Source: Spirodela intermedia
Lineage: Eukaryota > Streptophyta > Magnoliopsida > Alismatales > Araceae
NCBI GenBank assembly: GCA_902729315.2
Contig: LR746273.1
Span: 6,468,501 to 6,532,500, forward strand
Direction of reading: 5' to 3'
Length of the DNA: 64,000 bases
Shown here: piece after piece, positions 22,376 to 34,250 of the stretch
How the letters are laid out: the number at the start of each line of letters is the position of its first letter
Position numbering within the stretch: the first letter of the stretch is position 1
Position numbers and translations under genes: made by a program
The notes under the pieces: model-generated
The model's database searches: none
The model's input: the letters and a program-made list of their open reading frames with translations, nothing else
Told to the model about the DNA's origin: nothing

Positions 22376-25029
22376 TGCATAATATCTGGTTATTACTCTC
22401 GTGGGTTCATGCCACCTTCATCTCTCACTCTCGCGATCTCTTATCCATCTATCTCAACATATTTATACACAAGTACATAATATCCCCCTCCCTCTCTCAT
22501 TTCAAACCAATATTTTAGATGGCATTCGTATCACTCCTCTCCTCTGTCGTTTAGGAAACTTAGGGATAGAAGAGTACCATCTGCTTCAGAGGTTCATTCA
22601 ATGCTGAAGTAGAAGAGAACCAGAGAGATTTCGCCATGGAGAATACCGCCTGTGGATGGGTTGTGTCTCATCTAAGGAGAAGGCATACCCGAATGCTAAG
22701 TTGCGTTGAAAAATATATAATATGGAACGTATGACGTTTTCGCATCCAGACCAAGCTGAACTACAACTGGCTCGGATTCCAAAGAAGCGCCCAGAAAACA
22801 GTATCCGTGGTCAACTCCTATGAAGCCCAGACTAGGACTGTATGGACCAGCCCTATTATGTACTTGGCGGCATGAACCCACGACCATAGAAATGAAGGTG
22901 GCACAATATACCTAAAGTCTAATTCCTCCGAGAATTTCATCGAGTCTGACCAGCCAGCTAGGGCTGTACCATCCCTCTTATTTTCGACAAGAAAGCCTCT
23001 TGTCCACAAGGTAACATATCATAAGAGGGATCGGAAGGGTCATCACAGTTACCAGATGGTTAAAAATGAGGAAGAAGAAGAAGAAGAAGAAGAAGAAGAA
23101 GAAGAAGAAGAGAAGTAAAGGTGAAAAGAGAGCATTGTTTCTCCAATCGCTGATCAAAATCGAACAGGATTTGAGGATTATAGACGAAGAAGACAGAAAC
23201 TTGACAGTGGCAAATAAATGAATCCAGGGACCAAATACCTAAAGTCGAAGCATTTCAATTTTGAAACTTCCTTGAATGCACTGATTACTACAAATAAATA
23301 TAAAACATCGATAAACAGATACACACTATTTTTATATCTCAAGCTTAAGCAGGGTGACCATCCTAGACATATTCAATGCAGGTCGATTCTCTCTGGATTG
23401 CAGGAAATAATTTTTTGAAAAGTTAGGCACTCAGCAAATTATTGAAAGTTCTGCGTGTCGCATGCATTTTATTTATTTATTTTCGATGCATCTTAATTAC
23501 TTTCATATTAAATAATTATCCCTATCTGATGTCACTATGTCTTCAAAATATACACAGACGGAGGAAGCAGCGTGGTTGGATAATGCGATCAATGCAGAGC
23601 AGTTAGGAGGGGAAGAACGTGAAGGACTAGGGTCAAGGAGTAATGAATACATGGTCCTCCACATTTGTAACTTGAGTTCTTTCTTGAAGAAGTGAGAGAT
23701 GAGCTTACAGTGATTTTGCAGGTCAAGTCAATAAGATTGAAGGACCTAGGTAGAATGCGTACAGATTGTGTTCTCAAAGGTGATTGGGTCCAGAGAAGGG
23801 GAGAGCAAGCTTAAGAAACTGAGCACAGCGAGGGAAAGATCAACATATTTTATAGGGAGTCAATCCCAGATGTCTCCTACCAAGGTCTCCTAGATTTGTT
23901 TTACATATATATTTCAATGACTAGAGCTTGCTCACTTCACCAGATTGTTCTACTTCCTCACCAGTTACACATCCACGTTGATTCACAACATCGGTTACAA
24001 CCTTGGCCCTCGTGAATTTCGGCACCAGTTGATAGTTTTACAGACCCTCACAGCATTCCACAGAGATCTATCTCATTTCTTTGTTCTAGAGTGATGCTCG
24101 GTGGCTACTGCGGATCTTAAGATCCAAAAGGTCAGGGTTTCGACATACACTCATCCCCACCCCCACTCCCCAACCTAAAACTCGGGAGTTGATACAACAG
24201 GCACTCAAAAAGCCTACCTCGTACTTCAATTCTTTATACCATAATTTCAGAGCCCTTAATATGCTCATGCTTTTAAGAATTCAGTAGGAAGCCATGAGAA
24301 CATATGAGTAATTCCTCTCTTGCTCAGAGGCTGAATGAAGTCGGCATATCCTGATACTCTTATGGAAAAAACTAGGTAAAAGCCATTGAGATTTCTAGAA
24401 GAGTTTTCAAGATGAAACCAGATCTTCAGGATCGAGTCCCTTTCGCAGCCATCTGTCTATAACAAAAGAATGGTGCGGAAAGGAAAAAGGGCGGTTGAAA
24501 GCTGCAGCATATTCGAATTTAGATAATTATAGTAATTCTGGAGGCAAAATACTTCAATATTCTCCACAAAAACTAATCACTAATACATTACGCTGAAGGA
24601 AAACCTTTATGTCGATGCATTAATAATTAATAGAAACCCCACTTCGCTACATGTTTTTTTATCATAATACAGCTGAAGAAAACCCCGAATTTCTTCGAGG
24701 AGAAGAGCATACATACATGGAAAGGCCGGGGCTTTATAGCCAAAAATTACAAGGGTCAAGAAGAAAAAAAAAAAGAAGAAAAAAAAAAGAGGAAATTTCA
24801 CCTTGCAAATAGCGAGGCTCTATCCTATTCGTTCTGCTAAATTAGAACAAATAAATGCAATAGATGATAGTACACTCTGCTTACCTCTATAGTAGGCCAT
24901 GGAGAAAATCCAGACGTCAAGACTATGTACATGGATATACAAATTGGCCTTTAATAATTTCCCACAGCTTGATTCCAGAGGAGCAATAGAGTGGCAAAGA
25001 GATTGCAGGCGCACCCATCGATCATCCTC
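22376..25029. other. Gene-free interval
   Basis: Mostly AT-rich with no recognised domain on either strand. A (GAA)n tract lies at about 23070-23114. Two short shared phrases (GTGGGTTCATGCC and CCACCTTCAT) occur on the plus strand near 22400 and, in changed order, on the minus strand near 22865-22900. This suggests local rearrangement around the Lhca4-like fragment. The end near 24770 has an A-rich run on the plus strand. Confidence 0.35.
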
Positions 25030-25995
25030 TCAGATCTTCCCACCGACCGATCTCAGCCGCATCTCGACCAACCGGTCGTTGAATTCACCATCGCTGACCT
25101 TGAGCATGTTGGCAAGAGACATATCCTCGAACCCATTCTCCACCAGAAGCCGGTGGCGCGGCTTAATCTTTCCCTCGAGACTGAATGAGAAGTATTGGGG
25201 GAAATCCTTGAGCTCTGAGAGGTCGCGCCCCATTTCCTCAACCAGGTACGCCACTTTTGGGCGGAAATTCTTTTCGATGCTGAATGTGAACAGGCCCGGC
25301 GACCTCAGTACCATCTTGATAGCCTCCCTCCGGGAGAACCCAAGGTTCTGTATGTACTCCAGCTTGGGAATGAGAGTACCCTCGACGCTGGACACCAGCA
25401 ACAGGGTGGTCCTGCAAGTAATCCGGTGGACTCCCACGAACCCTAGACGCCGGAGGAAGTACAGCGCCGGCAGGAGCTGGTCTTCCACGCTGGTCACGAG
25501 GAGGCGAGGGCAACGCAGGACAGCAGTGGGGACGTCCCTGGGAGGGATGCCCGCGGGGCCGAGAAGGAAGCGGAAGACAGGGAGGAGGTCGGCGACGGGG
25601 TCGCAGGTGAGGAGCTGGGGGTGCATGGACAGAATGCGACCGGCACCTGCTGGGTTTGGGGGGAGCCCCATGGAGGAGAGGAAGGCGGCGAGTTCCCGCA
25701 GAGACGAGAGGGAAGCGGAGCGCAGGTGGGGGTTGCGGGAGAGGGCCTGTGCGGGGTCGATGCCCAGGTTTCGCTCGAGGTACAGGAGCTTTCGGCGGAA
25801 GAGGAGACCCGCGTCGGACGGAGAGGACGAGGTGGGGATGGGGATGGGGGGGGTTGAGCTGCTGTACGCGGTGGTGGAGCTCCGGCAAGGACGAGTGGAA
25901 GGATAGCCGATGGGTATGGAATTCGGGGTTTGGGGGGGATTGGGGAGAAGGGAGATGGTGTGGGGTGGGAGGAGCCGGGGGCGGATCATGGCCAT
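25030..25995 (-). CDS. mTERF-domain protein, probably plastid-targeted, intronless
   Basis: Single-exon frame of 321 aa. The start ATG is at 25995; a second in-frame ATG follows two codons later. mTERF proteins are helical-repeat nucleic-acid-binding proteins that act in organelle transcription, splicing or translation. Residues 1-60 are rich in Ser, Thr, Pro and Arg and poor in acids, as in transit peptides. Repeats follow with the typical rhythm: NLGIDPAQALSRNPHL, FLSSMGLPPNPAGAGRILSM, LLGPAGIPPRDVPTAVLRCP, FLRRLGFVGVHRI, YIQNLGFSRREAIKMVLRSP and the conserved end FSIEKNFRPKVAYLVEEMGR. A FPQYFSFSLEGKIKPRHRLL block closes the array. The pattern is closest to the short SOLDAT10/mTERF1-type plastid proteins, but subfamily assignment from memory is tentative. 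No disruption was seen. Confidence 0.92.
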   Translation of the reverse strand: MAMIRPRLLPPHTISLLPNPPQTPNSIPIGYPSTRPCRSSTTAYSSSTPPIPIPTSSSPSDAGLLFRRKLLYLERNLGIDPAQALSRNPHLRSASLSSLRELAAFLSSMGLPPNPAGAGRILSMHPQLLTCDPVADLLPVFRFLLGPAGIPPRDVPTAVLRCPRLLVTSVEDQLLPALYFLRRLGFVGVHRITCRTTLLLVSSVEGTLIPKLEYIQNLGFSRREAIKMVLRSPGLFTFSIEKNFRPKVAYLVEEMGRDLSELKDFPQYFSFSLEGKIKPRHRLLVENGFEDMSLANMLKVSDGEFNDRLVEMRLRSVGGKI

Positions 25996-26961
25996 TATCG
26001 TCTCCGGCTCGCTGCGGGGGCGCGCTGAGGCTGTACTCTGGGAGAAATATGAACGGCTATGGTGAGCATAATATATACGCTTTTATATCTATACAAATAT
26101 ACGACAAGATATTTCTTTTGTAGACTAATATCTCTCATCGTCTTCTGCATACTCTCACAATCTCAAGGATATGCCTAGAGAGAGAAAGAGCGGATAAATC
26201 GTGTCTATTATCAATTATTTACCATTACACACGCATTCTAACGGGTATGCTTCGTGTGGTATTTATCGATTCCTCCGCGTAACTGGTCGATATCCATTTT
26301 TTAAATCATTTTTTCCATAATTATTTATGTCGATGTAATTAACTATTTCCTCATCTCAATCTGAGCACAAAATAATAATAATAATAATAATAATAATATG
26401 CCACTCCAAACCGTTGACCGACTCATATGATTAAGAATAATGAATGGAGAGTTTATACCTCACGATCAATCTCTCTTGATCTAGCTTTCCAGTTATGGGT
26501 CTTTGGTTTTTTTAATGAGCTACCTCGAGCTACAACTGGTTGTACTCAAAAGCTCAATCACGATCAAAACCGGGATTCTGAAGATCCTCGATCGGAGATT
26601 CTGATCCTGCCATATTTGGGTTTTTCTTAATTTCCATGTTTCTGGGAGAGATTAAGCGGCATTAAAGATCCTCGATCGGAGATTAAGAGAAACAATGCGG
26701 GGACGATAGTCGGGAGAGATGGAGGCGATCAGGTGGAGAAACCCAGGAGAAAAACATGGAATTGTACGAAAATAGTGTTACAACGAATCTCCTTCTGCCC
26801 GCCGTCGGCCGCCTTCTCCATCTGCTCTCCCCTCCCTCCGCTCACCTACCAAACGAATCTCCTCGTTCACCCAGAGGGTGGAGAGAGAGAGAGAGAGAGA
26901 GACTTGGTGGTGTTTACTACAGTGGGGAGCCATGGCGGCGTGATGAAGCAATCAAGCTGGA
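25996..26961. other. Interval between the mTERF gene and the Lhca4-like fragment
   Basis: It includes the mTERF promoter on the minus strand. An (AAT)n microsatellite lies at about 26371-26398 and a short GA run at about 26881-26901. No gene is supported. Confidence 0.4.
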
Positions 26962-27206
26962 CTAGCCCTTAAGGGTCTGGATGATGGTGTTGTGCCATGG
27001 GTCGGCCAGGTTCTGCGCCAGGTTCTCGAAGGGGCCCTTCCCTGTTACGTTGTGCTGGATAACAAACCCTAGGAACGGCAGCATCGCCAGTCTCCCTGCA
27101 ACGAGTTGCAGAAAACAGAAGAAACCCAAGTTCTTGAGAAACCACGATCTGGAGAGGGAGGAAGAGGGAGACGAAGCTCTCGAAGACAGTCACCATTGGT
27201 GAGCTC
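26962..27206 (-). pseudogene. 3' fragment of an Lhca4-like chlorophyll a/b-binding gene (intron plus last exon)
   Basis: The last exon, 27095-26962, reads [20 protein letters not shown] then [20 protein letters not shown], ending TLKG and a stop. This is the C-terminal helix and tail of LHCI proteins of the Lhca4 type, with the RLAM chlorophyll-binding segment. It is joined by a 97-bp intron (27193-27096) to a stub encoding ELTNG (27206-27194). Upstream of the stub the frame closes and no other LHC exon is present, so the gene is truncated at its 5' side. The intron is nearly identical to that at 22291-22375, in opposite orientation about 4.8 kb away. An unbroken parent gene presumably exists elsewhere. 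Confidence 0.8.
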
Positions 27207-27730
27207 CTGCTCATTTCATATGAAATGACTAATATACCCTTATGACTAACCATAATTCACAGTAGGTGCCATCTCAAAGGGACAATCATTCAGCCCATTA
27301 CTGCGGTGGGGGTGGGCCCAAACTCAGCTGCTGTCTTCGATCTTGGGCCCTATCTAATGGGCCCATCGGCGTCGACCGATTGAGGTTCTCACGTAATCGG
27401 ACACCCATTGGCATTTAGGTAATTTTAGAAATAAACAAGGATTTTTACAAATGTGGGCCATACCTATCAATTTCCGGGCCGCCGTCGCCACACGCGTCCC
27501 TTCGATTGGCGGGCTTTCGTCTTCGGACCATCCTCTTAATCTTCTACGGACGACGTTTTGGGCCATTGTTTAGTCAAACAAAAGTGGGCCATGGAGAGAT
27601 TTCACGGCCCAATGTCCCCATCACATGCGTGTCTTGACAGTCGTGCTTTCCTCGTAGCTGACTGACCTGAATTGGACAACCCAATAATTTTAGAGCCAGC
27701 CAACTTATGAGCCTATTCCCACTAACGTAT

Positions 27731-27793
<63 letters not shown>

Positions 27794-28881
27794 CATGTCA
27801 TCAGATAAGGTAGTTGTTAGCTGAATACAGAAAGGGTATCCACTAAAACTGACGGCTTACAACCCGTCCATTATTTTATTGAAAGGGCTCCTGAATTCTG
27901 GGCGGCCCATGTCCTTGTCAAACCTCTCGGAGAGAGAGATGGAGGAGAGAAAAGGGGGCACGAGAGATTGCGAGGCTGCCACGTCGCAAGACAATGGGGC
28001 CCACTAGGATAATTCCCAAAAAGAAATAAAAGGATGGGCCTAGTTCTGAGCTGTTCGAGAAAAATAACGCTATGATTCGACCTCTATCACTTGCCATGAT
28101 AACATAAACAACACATCCCATGATTGAAAACTGCATTTAATTAAAATAAGGTTAATTAAAATATTTTACATTCTTATTGAATAATATGATCTCAATTTCT
28201 AACATTATCTTACATGTTGGCTCCCGACATCTTCCAACATATTCTAGAAATAGTCTTAAAAAAATGGCTAGCACCGTGGGTGAGCCGTACTCTATTATTT
28301 AAATAAATAAATAAAAACGAAATAACGACTTGAGAAGTGATGGCGTCTCCATAATTTTATTTAATTCAGCTGAATTCTATCTTAAATGCTATGGGCGGCA
28401 GTGAGAGGGAGAGAGATAGAGACGGCTCTGTCAATGTGACTGGGTTCCGAGAACAGCGTTGTCTTTCTTTATGAATTACGTCTCTAAAAGTGAATGGGAT
28501 CCAGATCAACGTTGCTTTTGTTTACTAATTATATCCGGGAGGGGGGGGGAGAGAGAGAGAGAGAGGAGAAGGGGAGAGGGGTGGAGGGATTCGGAATCAG
28601 GTCGGCGTTAGACTATATGCTTCTTGCCGACATAACTCTCCTGAGGGCCTGAAGGTGATCCGGTGGCACTTCGCAATCTTAGAGGGAAGTGATACGCGCT
28701 CTGAAGGAGCGCCGTGAGCTCACCTCGTCCGTCACACCACGCGCGCGAGAGAGAGAGAGGGAGAGAGAGTGGGTGTTATAAGACCTCTCACTTGGGCCCT
28801 TGGAGGCGGCTAAGTGCCCTCTTCTCCGACAAAAGTGAGCCTTATCCCGTCTTCGCGGCGGAAAACCCACCCAAAGCCCAG
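27207..28881. other. Interval with TGGGCC motifs and GA tracts upstream of the bHLH gene
   Basis: The stretch 27290-27620 is dense in GGGCC/GGCCC motifs. A (GA)n tract spans about 27733-27792. Further GA-rich runs lie at about 28544-28565 and 28748-28770, the latter just upstream of the bHLH start. No coding exon is recognised; the last 200 bp are probably bHLH promoter and leader. Confidence 0.4.
27733..27792. repeat. (GA)n microsatellite, about 60 bp
   Basis: Uninterrupted GA dinucleotides. Apparent open frames across it encode only Ser-Leu repeats and were discarded. Confidence 0.95.
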
Positions 28882-28938
28882 ATGGGCTTCTGTCTTCCTT
28901 CCATCGGTTTCGTTTCCGAGTCACTTCACTCGTCGGGC

Positions 28939-30323
28939 ATGGAGCTACCATCGGTCCCATGGCAGTTCGATCAGGTATGCTCAAAAACATCAGCAAGTCT
29001 CAGAAAAGAATCGTTTCTCCTTAGAACAGAGATTGATCGAAACGTTCTTTTCCAGGGGTTCGACGATCCGGGCTTCGTCGACCAATGTGACCAGATGCCC
29101 CCGCTTGGGGAGTTCATCTCGGAGGAGCAAATGGCCGCCGCGCTGGGGAACGACTTCCGGAACTCTCTCTCACCCGAGAGCCGAACTTCGTACTCCACCC
29201 TCGCCCCTGCGGAGAGGCCCTCAAAGTTCCTGAAAACCGGCGGCTGGAGCTCCTCCGACGCCTCTCGCAGGAGGGTCCTCTCCTTCGCCGCCGGCGAGGT
29301 GAAGCCGGAGGATGAAGTGATGGGGTTTTCTGTCTCCGTGGGTTCGGACAGCAGCTACGAGTCCGTGAAGGGGGAGAGATCGAACTCCGGAAGGAGATCG
29401 CCGTCTCGCTCAAAGGATCATTCGATCGCCGAGCGGCGGCGGAGGGAGAAGCTCAGCCAGCGGTTCATAGCTCTCTCCGCCATGGTTCCCGGTCTCAAGA
29501 AGGTACTTACTTCCTCGTATCCATGGTTTCATCGGACGCTCGGTTAGGACATTCACGCCAATGAAAGATTAATGGCCATGAAAAATCTGCTGTAATAATC
29601 GTCAATACATATTTCCTGGTGTACGCAGTAAAAATCGAAACTTCTGAGATAGAGGTCGATCGACGATGTGGGTTTTAGATTTGAGCTTAAGATTTTTTCA
29701 AGGCGGGACGAGTTCCAAGCTTTAGACACAACTTCTGCTTCCCCAACAGATGGACAAGGCTTCCGTGCTGGGGGATGCTGTCAGCTACGTGAAGAAGCTT
29801 CAAGAGCGAGTGAAGACGCTGGAGGACCAAGCGGTCATGAAGACGGTCGAATCGGCGGTCCCCCCCAAGAAGTCCCAGCCGGCGGTGGACGGCAACAGAT
29901 CCTCCGACGACGGGAACTTCGACAGTCCGGCGACGGCGGGGGGCCTCCCGGAGATCGACGCCGCCGTCTCCGAGCGGAGGGTCCTGGTGAGGATACACTG
30001 CGAGAGGAGGAGAGGCGCCCTGCTGAAGGTTCTGGGGGAGATGGAGAAGCTTCAGCTCTCCGTCCTCAACGCCAGCGTCATACCCTTCGCCGGCTCCTCC
30101 TTCTACATCACCATCATGGCCCAGGCAAGCCTTCTGTATCCTCTTCTTCTCTGTTTAGCGAGAGAGAGAGAGAGAGTTCGAAGACTGAAACGAGAGCCTA
30201 TATGGGTTCTTGCAGATAGAGGAGGACTGCTCCATGACTGCGAACGAGCTCGTGAAGCATCTCAACTCGGCGTACAGGCAGCTCATTAGCTCTAAATCAG
30301 GGCGCTCAAGCGTCCAACCGTGA
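28939..30323 (+). CDS. bHLH transcription factor, subgroup IVa-like (bHLH18/25/NAI1 type)
   Basis: Exons 28939-28974, 29056-29502, 29750-30124 and 30216-30323 join in phase 0 and give 321 aa. An in-frame upstream ATG at 28882 would add 19 residues. The nuclear DNA-binding domain spans exons 2 and 3: basic region SKDHSIAERRRREKLSQRFI with the His-Glu-Arg pattern of E-box/G-box binders, helix 1 ALSAMVPGLKK, then MDKASVLGDAVSYVKKLQER for the loop and helix 2. The C-terminal ACT-like fold includes RVLVRIHCERRRGALLKVLG, LQLSVLNASVIPFAGSSFYI and, in exon 4, DCSMTANELVKHLNSAYRQL. The last intron uses a GC donor (CAG|GCAAGC). No GT donor nearby keeps the frame. Intron 1 is 81 nt and stop-free, so retaining it would only add 27 residues. 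Subgroup IVa members act in jasmonate signalling, ER-body formation or defence. The exact role here is unknown. Confidence 0.88.
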
Positions 30324-30845
30324 ACAAAGGGACGATGGATGGGCGCCTCCACGTCGTCTGGTTAATCCTCCATCGAATTAGGCCCCGGTGATGCTTCATT
30401 CATTTGGAGTCTCCTCTCCTCGTTCTTCTTCGCGAAGGGGACAAAGGATGAAGTGGCTTTTTGCCCTTTACCCCCCGCGGGCTCTTTTCCCTAACTCTCT
30501 TATCCTTTTTTCTGTGGTCAACTCGTGGACCAGGCTCCAGTAGGCGTGGGATTTCTATGTATTTCTCTCTTGTGGGTGGCCTGTCGTTTTGACTTTTCTT
30601 TCTCCTCGTTGTTCGGTCGTACTGGCACTTACGTTTAGGCCCCCTCATCTTGTATATTTTGTGAAAAAGTCTAGTTTTATTTATTTATACTAAGACACCC
30701 CTGTAACATAAGTTATTTCAAATAAGTACATCATAGCAACGCTGTTCGGGCCCAGCCATCTAGCGTACCTCGGTGGTATGATCACCTAAGGGGTAAGTGA
30801 CCTTTTGTGACGGATCTAAAGCATTTGTCCAACTGCCATAACGGT

Positions 30846-30925
<80 letters not shown>

Positions 30926-31941
30926 GAGCAGTGGGGGGTTTCGGCAAGGGGGAGGGATAACAAAAAGAAAGATCACCTCCTAAGTCATAAGGAGCCGCTT
31001 TGTAATGGGAGAAGGTGTGCACCACAATGGGGAGGTTATTTCTTTGATCTATCTCCTTGACTAACTCCTTTTAAGATAGCTTCTTTCATCTTCTATATGC
31101 TGAATCAAATCTTATGTAATTATTGAATACTAAATGATTTCTCTGATTTTTGAGTTTCATATCAATGTAGATATACATATATGAGATTATCATTAAATTT
31201 AATCTATCTTAAAATAATTCATTAAAAATAAGTATTTATGATTAAGATATCTCCAATAAGTATGTGTTAGTTGTAATTATGTCTAGAGATTAATTATTAA
31301 TTTTAATTGTACGATGAGGAAAATAAAAAAAAGATACTAGGAGACAACAAGCACATCTTGTCTATTTAAGGGGTAGTAGTCTTTGGATTATACACATCTA
31401 GAGTCACTTTTGAAGCATCTTATCACTCTAAGAGAGAAAGTCAAAGTGTATATAACTCAATTGTCTTAACTTTTAAAGCCTAGAACCTTATTTGAGTCAC
31501 AATGGGCTTAAGTGTGTTGCTCTTTCTCTCTTTGTCATCATTCTTCATGAATCAATACTAGATCTAAAACTTCTATCACTAATTTCTTTATTTTTACTAA
31601 TTGCTACATGAATATGTTCTAATTCAACTTTAATTTGTTACTAGATTTTTCTTTAATGTTCTTCCAACATCTCAATCAATGTCTATTAAAAAAAATAGAT
31701 ATGAAATAGTACTTTATGCAGATCAGATCTAATTCACATTAACGTACACATGATGATCATAATGTACTTATTAGAAGGAAGAAGGCCTATATTGAAGGGA
31801 AAGTTTGAAGTACCAGTAGAACCTAACTTAGATGGAGATAAATCAGATATAGGATGATGAAATTCTTTATTTGTCCCCAATATTGATGACTTTGGGCATT
31901 ATTGATGTCATTGTAGTAAAATTAATGGAGCAGTTCTTAGA
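30324..31941. other. Downstream of bHLH: 3' region, long GA tract, AT-rich sequence
   Basis: A GC-richer part to about 30640 is probably 3' untranslated sequence. The (GA)n tract at about 30847-30922 is followed by AT-rich DNA without genes. The segment 31330-31680 resembles the end of an old LTR but has no partner I could identify. Confidence 0.4.
30847..30922. repeat. (GA)n microsatellite, about 75 bp
   Basis: Uninterrupted GA dinucleotides between the bHLH gene and the retrotransposon block. Confidence 0.95.
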
Positions 31942-32225
31942 GGAGTGTTGTGATAGATAATTAGATGTGTCTAAAATAATTTGATATATATATCCTTGAT
32001 GGTATTTTCATCATCAAGGATAAAGTTCATGTAATACATCAAGTTTTTTCATTTGTTTCAATCACCTTGTCACATCACCTTGCCATCTCATTACTTTATC
32101 TTACTATCTTGTCATGCCTCGCCGACTAATCTCCTCATCTTGTTGTCTTTATTGATCTGTCTTATCATCTTATTTTATAACATGATATTATAGCATAGTC
32201 TATCTCATCTTGGTTGATCTTGTCT
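31942..32225 (+). repeat. 5' LTR of the copia remnant
   Basis: It starts TGTTGTGATAG and shares with the 3' copy the phrases CTAAAATAATTTG, GATAAAGTTCATGTAAT and CTCCTCATCTTGTTGTCTTT. The pair is strongly diverged by substitutions and indels, which indicates an old insertion. The exact right end is not clear. Confidence 0.65.
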
Positions 32226-34250
32226 CTACCTCAAAACAAGTACTATCAAGTTGACAAAGGGCAATCTAAAGCTATAAATTATGTGAGAATATTTATTGAG
32301 TCACTTGTCATTTATTTTATAAATATTAAACATCTTAGTCAATAAGTTTGTAATCTAGTATCTTCTAAAAATATCAATTACCGAAATATTAAAATTTATC
32401 ACAGTTATTTGATGTTGTTACAATCATATTCTTCATTTGATCGATCAGTTATGAAATATTTGACATATGATTTACTTTACATACTTTATTTAGTTGATTA
32501 AACACTTTGCAATGGAATAGACCAATTACATATAAGGAGAAATAATAGTGATAAAAACAAGATTGATAAATATCTCATCATTATATATTTTTGTGGAAAA
32601 TCCCACCAATAATTCTCATGTAAGTAAAATGACTAACTCTTTGATAGAAACAAATTTATGAATTACCTCCACAAAATTGGTGCAATATAGTTATTTTACA
32701 TAGGCTGCTACTGCAAACTTATATCTTAGAGTTCAAGATAAAATCAAAGACATACTTTTTTTGGCTACATAACCAAATGTTGTAAACCTATAACATAAGT
32801 TCTACGTTTGTGAAAATAGCTTAATTATGTCATAGATCTTAAACTATGTTAGCTCAAAATTATAACAAATGATCATAGACAAATAAAATACTAGTGATAT
32901 GTAGAAAATGTTAGAGGAAATGTTCAGTCATCACAAATGCACAATTATGTGTTATCAATTGACTTTTAATATCCACTAATTTAAATGAGGATCATTATAT
33001 ATTAAAAATTATTTAATAATTTTGCAGAGATTGTGGGATGAGTTGGAATCATTGTATTTCAGTGATTGACCTTATATAGAAGTTTAAAAAGACATATGAG
33101 ACATCTTCTAGAAGATTGTGTTTACGTTTCATATTGACTTGAATAATGAATATGATCCATTGAGGAGTTAGATATTAAACTTGTATCTTATTCTCACATA
33201 TGAACAAGCTTACTATAAAGTGTTCAATGAAGAAGGGAGAAGACAACCGATAAATCGCACTCTTAAATTTGTCTAGTTTGAAGTGTGAGAACACTCAATT
33301 TTAGTTAGTATATAGAATATTTTTGGTTCTTACATCTTGAAAAAAAATTGACATAATATATAATATTAAATAAATTAGATATATGACACATGAGAATGTT
33401 TCATACTCAGATTTTTCTATAATTTCTATTCATGAGTTGATTGTTTTTGACATTGTAAAATTTCAAAGACTCATTACAACAACTATAAATAAGCAATCGG
33501 CCATCAATGAACATGATCAAGTTAACATGAAGTGAAAAATCTCACCCATCATATAATTTTGAGGTTGTTAGCTCTAAAACTTTCAATAACATGATTGATA
33601 TTCTAACTCACTTCACTTTATATGAACTTGAGTAGAGAAAGTGATTGTAACTAATGGTAATCAAGCCACAATTCTTGGCAAAGACTTTGTTAAGCTAAAT
33701 GATCACTTAACTTTACCTTTAACACTTTATGCTCCCTTACTTTATATGATTTACTCTCTATAAGTTCTATCACAAAATAATTAATTTTTTGTGCATTGTT
33801 CTGATCATATTATTTTTCCAAGATTTAAAGATGAAATAAATGATTGAGAGTGGTCTTGAAGTAGAAGGGCCCATATTTCCTTAAGCTTCAAAAGAGAATA
33901 TTTCTTATGCCTATACATCTCAACAAAATAGAATTAAAAAAAATGATATTACATGTGCACTACTTTTTTATTCTCATATGTCAAAATATTTTTAGATAGA
34001 AGTCATACTCATAGCCTCATATTTAATAAATATAATACAATCTCACCATTCAATATCAAACTCTTTATGTATTATTATTTATTAAACATACTTTGAAGAC
34101 ATATAAATAATAAACTTAACTAGAGATTGATTAAATATATTTTCTTTATGTACTCATTTATTTATAAGAGTTATAAATGTGTTAATTATTTATGTAATAT
34201 GTGTCAATAGTGTTGAGTTTTGGCTTGCATCAAGATTAAGAAGGGGGGGC

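Noticed and set aside
22818-23009. Hydrophobic minus-strand frames near the Lhca4-like fragment
   Set aside because: I compared them with LHC helices and found no chlorophyll-binding motif. They are probably chance frames.
25238-25888. 216-codon Pro/His/Arg-rich frame on the minus strand, and plus-strand frames over the mTERF gene
   Set aside because: They are shadows of the mTERF coding frame, which alone shows the repeat pattern.
29687-30219. Frames overlapping bHLH exon 3 on both strands
   Set aside because: The frame with MDKASVLGDAVSYVKKLQ continues helix 2 and the ACT-like domain. The others have no domain.
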